Assembly (NCBI GenBank): GCA_022605955.1
Contig: JAKCOZ010000005.1
Location: forward strand, 372,001 to 436,000
DNA length: 64,000 bases
Origin: Rallus limicola
Taxonomy: Eukaryota > Chordata > Aves > Gruiformes > Rallidae
Reading direction: 5' to 3'
The notes beneath the pieces were generated by a model, which saw nothing but the letters and a program-made list of their open reading frames with translations, ran no database searches and had not been told where the DNA came from. Positions within the stretch are counted from its first letter, which is position 1, and each line of letters starts with the position of its first letter. Made by a program: the position numbers and the translations under genes. Shown piece after piece: positions 58,701 through 64,000 of this stretch.

Positions 58701-61088
58701 CAATGTGAGGGTGGGAAATACTTTGTGTGCTCAGACAAAATAGTCCTGCTTGTAGGAAGCAAATTTGACCTCTAAGAGCTTATAGAGCAGGTCAGCTCCA
58801 AAAATAACAGATAAAAGTGAACTTTGTAATGGAAAAGATCAAGCTCAACAAACTAACTGCAGTTACCTGAGGAACAAACGCACTGAAAATCTCTTCCCCA
58901 AAACTGCTCCATTTACTACCGTGCCATGCACTTAAGATGGTACACCAAGCCTGTGCATTACAGGCAGTCACGCTACACATGATGAGGAAGAGCCTGTTTC
59001 TACTTCCAACATCCAGGACTTTGCCTGGTGACACATCCCTGCTTTTGCCACAAAGCTTGATTTAGCTACTTAGACATATTAATTCAATAAACCAGAAGAG
59101 TGCCTAGTTTTGGTTCAACTTCACCCCTTCAAATCAGGCAGAAGATCTTGGTGAGTGATGTTACCTCCAGCCAGGGATTCAACTGCCTTTCTCCTGTGTG
59201 AGTCATGTGCTGTGACTCCAGGTGCAGCTGGGGAGGAGGGAGCTGCTCTGAGCCCCCTTGCTTTCAGGCAGAACCTGAGCCCAGGAAACTCCTCTAACTA
59301 CAGGGCTGCTAAGTTTGTTCTCTCACTTACATCTCTTTTCCAGCCTCCTTCTCCTCTCTCCTCAGCCCCTTGAAAACACAAAAAGAAATATTTGGGGAAA
59401 GAAAAGGAGGGGAAAAAAAAAGTGATTGATTCTTGGATGATTGAAACCTGTCTTCCTACTCAGATCTACTGTTATCAATCAATCAATCAATCCATTCATC
59501 CCACCTCTAACTAACAGGTCTGGGAGCTGTTTGATAAATATTGCAGTTTGTCTGTGCAGTATGACAAATCTCCCAGGAGCTCCTCTTGCTTTTCTAAGCC
59601 CAGTACAAAAAGTTGCTTTATCTGCTTAATAACGTATCCAGATTTAACCTCTCCTTTGCAACGGACAGAATTAAACAGAGTAAATCTGCCTTGAGATAGG
59701 AGTCTCTCACTAATACAGTTCTTCTCACTGTATGTTAAAACACTATTGTGTTCCCTGACACATCCAGTTCCTTTGCATTATGGAAAGCTAATGCATTAAT
59801 GTGGCTATAAAAATGCATGGCATTGTGACACAGAGAGATTGGGTGAATGAATTCTGCTGGTTCTGTGCGCAGTCCTGCTGTATTGCTCATATGCTCTGTT
59901 GTGTTGGGTTTTTTTTGCAAGGGTAATACAAGTAGTCCCCATGTTCAGGCAGCTCGTTTTGCAAGATTCACAAAGACTAATAAACCCACCATGGATTTAT
60001 CATTTTACAGGCACCTTCTGATGCAGAAATCCATTGTTTAGTGGGTTGGGGGTTTTTTGTATGGCTTACTTCTTTATAAGGTGGCATGCAGCGTTCAGAC
60101 TGTTAAAATACCTTCACTGCTTCGCTATAAAAATGAGAGATCTCAGAAACCTCCTTAAATAAGATTGTGCTTCACATACTCTGATGTCAGCCTACAGAAA
60201 GGTTTAAGATATTTCAGCAGCTCTGTTCCAAGCTGTTATTATCCAGGAAACTAGAAAGAAGATGCATTAACTATGTAACATAGCTCATCTTTTCCTATTC
60301 ACCACTTCATTGCCTGTTGAGTTCTTAAGTTTCAACATGTGCCCTTGAGAACCTTTGAATGAATCGAAAGACATGAACGCAGTAGGACATACTGGTGTGC
60401 AGCTACCAATGGGGTATTAATGGCCTCACATCTTCATCATCATACAAAGTTCTAGCTGACCTAAGTAACTCACTTTTCTCCGCAGATGTCAGGGTAAACT
60501 GGTACTGAATAGAGGACCAAGAACATGCTATGTGTCTGAGCTGTAATGCTCAAAGGAGTTTAAAGGCCATGAAGCCTGACTGTGTGAAAAATCACACAGT
60601 ATCTAGCCTGATTTTACTGTAGTCCCCTCATCCTAAAGGAACAGCTCATTTTCCAAAGGTATGACATTCCTTCCTTCCTGCCTCTCTCCCTCCCTTCCAT
60701 TGTCCCTTCACAACCATTATAATTTCCTTAAATATTGACATTAAATATAGAATAAGCCATTCTCACCCACCAGAAAGAGAACAGCTGTCTTCACAAAAGT
60801 AGGTCATAGCTTCCCTTACAAAATGGGTTGTTGTTGATTAGCAATGTTTTTGCACATTTGGCTGTGCCTCGGCACACATCACAGTATGAAGATGGTGCCA
60901 ACACAAAGGCTGCCATCCTCCTCAGCCAGTTTCATTCTTGCAGAGCCAGATGACAGAGGAATGGGCAGAGGGATTTCATTGCCCATCTGCCTTTTGGCTG
61001 CAGTGCAGCTTCCAAGGCAACACAGTGGTCACGTTCTTCAGCCTCACTTATTTCCCAAGCCTACCTGACAGTGCTGGAGTGGCACATG
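55747..61088. other. Unique non-coding stretch
   Basis: No gene or interspersed repeat recognised. A CT simple repeat lies at about 57206-57222 and an AATC-type simple repeat at about 59474-59491. The overlapping frames near 58201-58534 on both strands show no domain. Confidence 0.5.
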
Positions 61089-61440
61089 CATGGAATCATT
61101 TTGGTTGGAAAAGACCCTTGAATCATATTTCATCTTTAGATCATCACCTGTACTTAGAGGAAAAGACCTTTAAGATTATCAACCCCAACTGTTAACCTAG
61201 CACTGCCAAGTCCACCACTAAACTATCTCCCAAAGCACCACATCTATATATCTTTTAAATACCTCCAGGGATGGTGACTCAACAGCCTGTTCCAAAGCTT
61301 GAAAACCCTCTTGGTGAAGGATTTTTTCCTAAAATCCAATCTAAACTTCCCCTGGCCCAACATAAGGCCATTTCCTCTCATTCTTTTGCATGTCACATCT
61401 CCACTGTCTTTAAGAAACATGGCTTCCAGCATCCCATAGA
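61089..61440 (-). repeat. CR1 retroposon, 3' portion, antisense
   Basis: Antisense CR1 blocks: ‘ggttggaaaagacccttga’ (near 61104), ‘gcactgccaagtccaccact’ (near 61200), ‘aatacctccagggatggtga’ (near 61258), ‘cagcctgttccaaagcttga’ (near 61282), ‘ttttttcctaaaatccaatc’ (near 61322) and ‘cccctggcccaacataaggc’ (near 61349). The ‘ggaaaagacc’ motif recurs at 61160, so the 3' end holds a small internal duplication or two stacked fragments. The frames here on both strands are repeat by-products. Confidence 0.9.
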
Positions 61441-64000
61441 GTTTGCTCCAGTTTTTTTGTTTGGAGAGAAAGAAGGTGATGAAAGAAGGAGCAGGGACAT
61501 TTCACCTACAGCCCAGTTATTTGTACTGAGCCCCATGCACGGTGTCTGTACCTTTTCCTATGCCAGCAGAGCCACTGACACAGTCTGAGAGAGAGAGAGA
61601 GAGAGAGAAACAAGGCCAATAAAAACAGGAAATGTCATTCATAAAATTTCCTTTTTATGTGGATGATGCTTTAGAGGGTATTTCAATCCCTTCAAAATCA
61701 ATCCGAGAACTATTCAAAATAATAAAGGAATATGGCTCAATTTCTGGATGTAAGATAATGACATGAAAGAAAGGTTATGCAGCTAAAAGGGAAGTTGAAG
61801 GAGTACAGGCAGTATTGGCACTCTGGTGATATTTGAATAGAAACAAGAGAGACTGAGGTATATAGTTCTCTCAAAGATTGATTTTAAGGGATTCATCAAG
61901 TAATAAAATATTTACCTTAAGTGGTTCTTCCTTTTTCTTAGCAGACAAAATAGAAATCATTGAAATAAAAGTTCGTGAAATAAAGTTTTCTTCCAGTATT
62001 TTTTACTACCATTCCTCAAGGGGCAGAAAGAACTAGTGGATAACTGCATCTCAAAATTCAAATGAGACACAAATTAAGGAATACTACACAGGCCTGGTGT
62101 GCAATGCTGCTATTGTGGATGCTGCTTCAGTTTATAACAGACTTAGATAAGATAATGAGATCAAAATTCACACATCAGAAAATTAACTATTAATAAGACT
62201 ATATGATTTATTGCTCAATTAAGTTTGGGAAAAAATTACAGTATATTTACAGAACAGAAGATAAAAGAAACTAGCATTTTTACTCATTGTTAACCTCACT
62301 TCTATGAATGACACAAAACTTCACAGAACATGTGAGAAGCAAATAGATCCCAAAACCAAGTAACTATATGACCAAACTGTTTAGCTGTTCCAAAACTTAC
62401 TCAGTAAGAATTCCTGACTGGTGTTTAGATTGCAGATTTTAAGCTCTGTCTTACTTTATCAATGCAGGTACAGATCTCATACATTGTTGAGTTTCTTTGT
62501 GCCTCCCTGTAGCCTTGTTTATGGGGGTGGATACTCAATCCTGGCTTTCCAGGAGTGGAGATCATCCAGCACTGTGGGCCAAGGGAGAGCACAGGAAACA
62601 GCCCATCCCCTGAGGCTGAATCTAAGACCTCTGTGCATTTGTAAGCCACTAGTACAACTGAAACCCATACAAACAAAACAGGATGGGGTCCCTTCAGCAA
62701 ACCTTGCCCAAGTGGTCTCAGGATGGTTTGCATTCCTCAAAAGGAACAAGTGGTTCCACCACAGCAAGACACTGGAAGCATCACGTTTCAGAGTGAGTGC
62801 CCATTGCTCCTTTTGAGTCCTCCCCCATCCTGATGTCTGCCTTTCTTGTCCTTCCACTCTGCCCACAGCTTAATATTAAGTTTATGGCATTCCTCACCAG
62901 TGAGCCTGGCCCCAGCTGGACCACAACCACTACTCCTTGAGACAGGAGCACTACTGCTTTAGAGCAGCTTCCAAGCAGCCATGAATCAGGGATGCACAGC
63001 TCACTACCTCACTTCCCAGTGCCACAGCCACAAGTGTGGCAGCCAGCCAGAGCAGGTACACACAGCTGGGATTGCCCAGGCCCAGGGCACCAGCAAGTCC
63101 CGATCCAGAGCATGTTCTCAGGCTGCACTGGCAGGCAGGTTCTCTGGCTGAGCAGCAAGTCTTGTTCTGGGAAAGTCTTCAAGGCAAACACCTCAGGAAA
63201 AGTGTAGCAAGAGTAATAATGCAGCATAATTAAAAGTGACAGGACTCCCTGTGCCGAGTTTGACAAAATGGAATGAACAGTAGAATATCTACAGACAATT
63301 TAATAACAGATATTTTTGGATTTTCATCCATTAAATATATATGTCTTAATTCACTTTATATATATTTCCCAGTGTCAGTCAAGAGTAGATTTTTTTTTTA
63401 AAGCCCTTCTACATCCTAAATATAAACAATGATAACTGAAGAGATATTAAGGCCAGTTTAAGAGTTATTCCAAGGTGAAAAAGAAATAATGAGGTAAACA
63501 ACCACTAAAAAAAGTTAAAAATAAAAAGTAAGGGTTGTTTTTTCTTTTCAAAACTATCAGACAGCATGGATATCATAAAGTTACTGTGAGGAAAAGAAAT
63601 GAACCAGCATTTAGGGGTTAGGGTGTTTTTTTCAGGTTACATGTAAGTTTTAAACTGTATTTTCCTGAAACATGGATAATTACTGTATTACTGATTGGTA
63701 AGATTTAATTACTTTTAACTTTGCTTATTCAATTTAACTGTTTCAATTCTATCTACAGCCATTGTGTTAGACTTTACCATAATGGTATTTTGAGAAAGTA
63801 ATCTGCCAATAGGGACTTTATCTGAATGGCTAAGTATAAGACTTCACTCTAAAAAGCAATTGAAGAAATAAAACTGCAAGAGAAGACAAAACAACACGGG
63901 AGGAACTATTCGTTTCTGATGTACATCCTCTGGTCACAGTTTTATGATTCCTGCTTCAAATTTAAAATGGAGACAATTCAGTCAAACAAGATCACATTAT
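61441..64000. other. Unique non-coding stretch
   Basis: No gene or family repeat recognised. A (GA)11 microsatellite is at 61587-61608. Overlapping frames at 62421-62866 and 62992-63266 on both strands look like chance in a less AT-rich patch. Confidence 0.5.
61587..61608 (+). repeat. (GA)11 microsatellite
   Basis: Eleven uninterrupted GA units. Confidence 0.95.

Noticed and set aside
62421..62866. 131-residue plus-strand frame with two minus-strand frames
   Set aside because: No recognised domain and open on both strands at once; no evidence for an exon.
63608..63628. Telomere-like GGGGTTAGGG
   Set aside because: Only about one and a half units; not a telomeric array.

Overview
The window looks like nuclear DNA from a bird. 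It is AT-rich, non-coding vertebrate-type sequence, with several CR1 retroposons carrying the avian 3' end and several solo LTRs of related ERV families. I saw no mammalian SINE or LINE-1 sequence. I could not fix the species; a recently active ERV-L-like element and several related LTR families would suit a neoavian bird such as a songbird. I found no host protein-coding exon, tRNA, rRNA or CRISPR array. The short open frames outside 33.6-38.9 kb have no recognisable domains and I read them as chance or repeat-derived. The locus is therefore intergenic or inside a very long intron.

The centre (32997-39967) is one complete, apparently intact endogenous retrovirus of 6971 bp. It has two 589-bp LTRs in which I found no difference by eye, a perfect 5-bp target duplication (CTCAC), a tRNA-Lys(1,2)-type primer binding site, a gag-like ORF of 659 codons and a pro-pol ORF of over 1050 codons. 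All protease, reverse transcriptase, RNase H and integrase catalytic residues are present. Gag and pol lie in the same frame, separated by a single TAG followed by a small hairpin. There is no env and no visible dUTPase; a non-coding stretch of about 0.5 kb joins pol to the 3' LTR. The pol sequence looks most like class III (ERV-L/spuma-like) elements. The Gag is unusual: its first ~130 residues are strongly hydrophobic, it carries a 30-residue tandem repeat, and it lacks a CCHC zinc knuckle.

This provirus landed inside an older minus-strand solo LTR (32952-32996 plus 39968-40295). Two further copies of that older family lie at 6488-6881 and 49502-49886, all in the same orientation. A diverged solo LTR related to the intact provirus is at 28219-28788. 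Another LTR family is at 20881-21470, with target duplication TCTTC. A truncated LTR at 10077-10357 interrupts a CR1.

CR1 copies lie at about 5056-5490 (+), 7290-7862 (+, with decayed reverse transcriptase sequence), 9986-10860 (+, interrupted), 12458-12885 (+), 21650-21766 (+), 41946-42030 (-) and 61089-61440 (-). The rest is unique AT-rich sequence. A few blocks (about 11.28-11.76, 27.85-28.2, 51.7-51.86, 52.26-52.6 and 54.83-54.98 kb) look like possible conserved non-coding elements, but only an alignment could show that.
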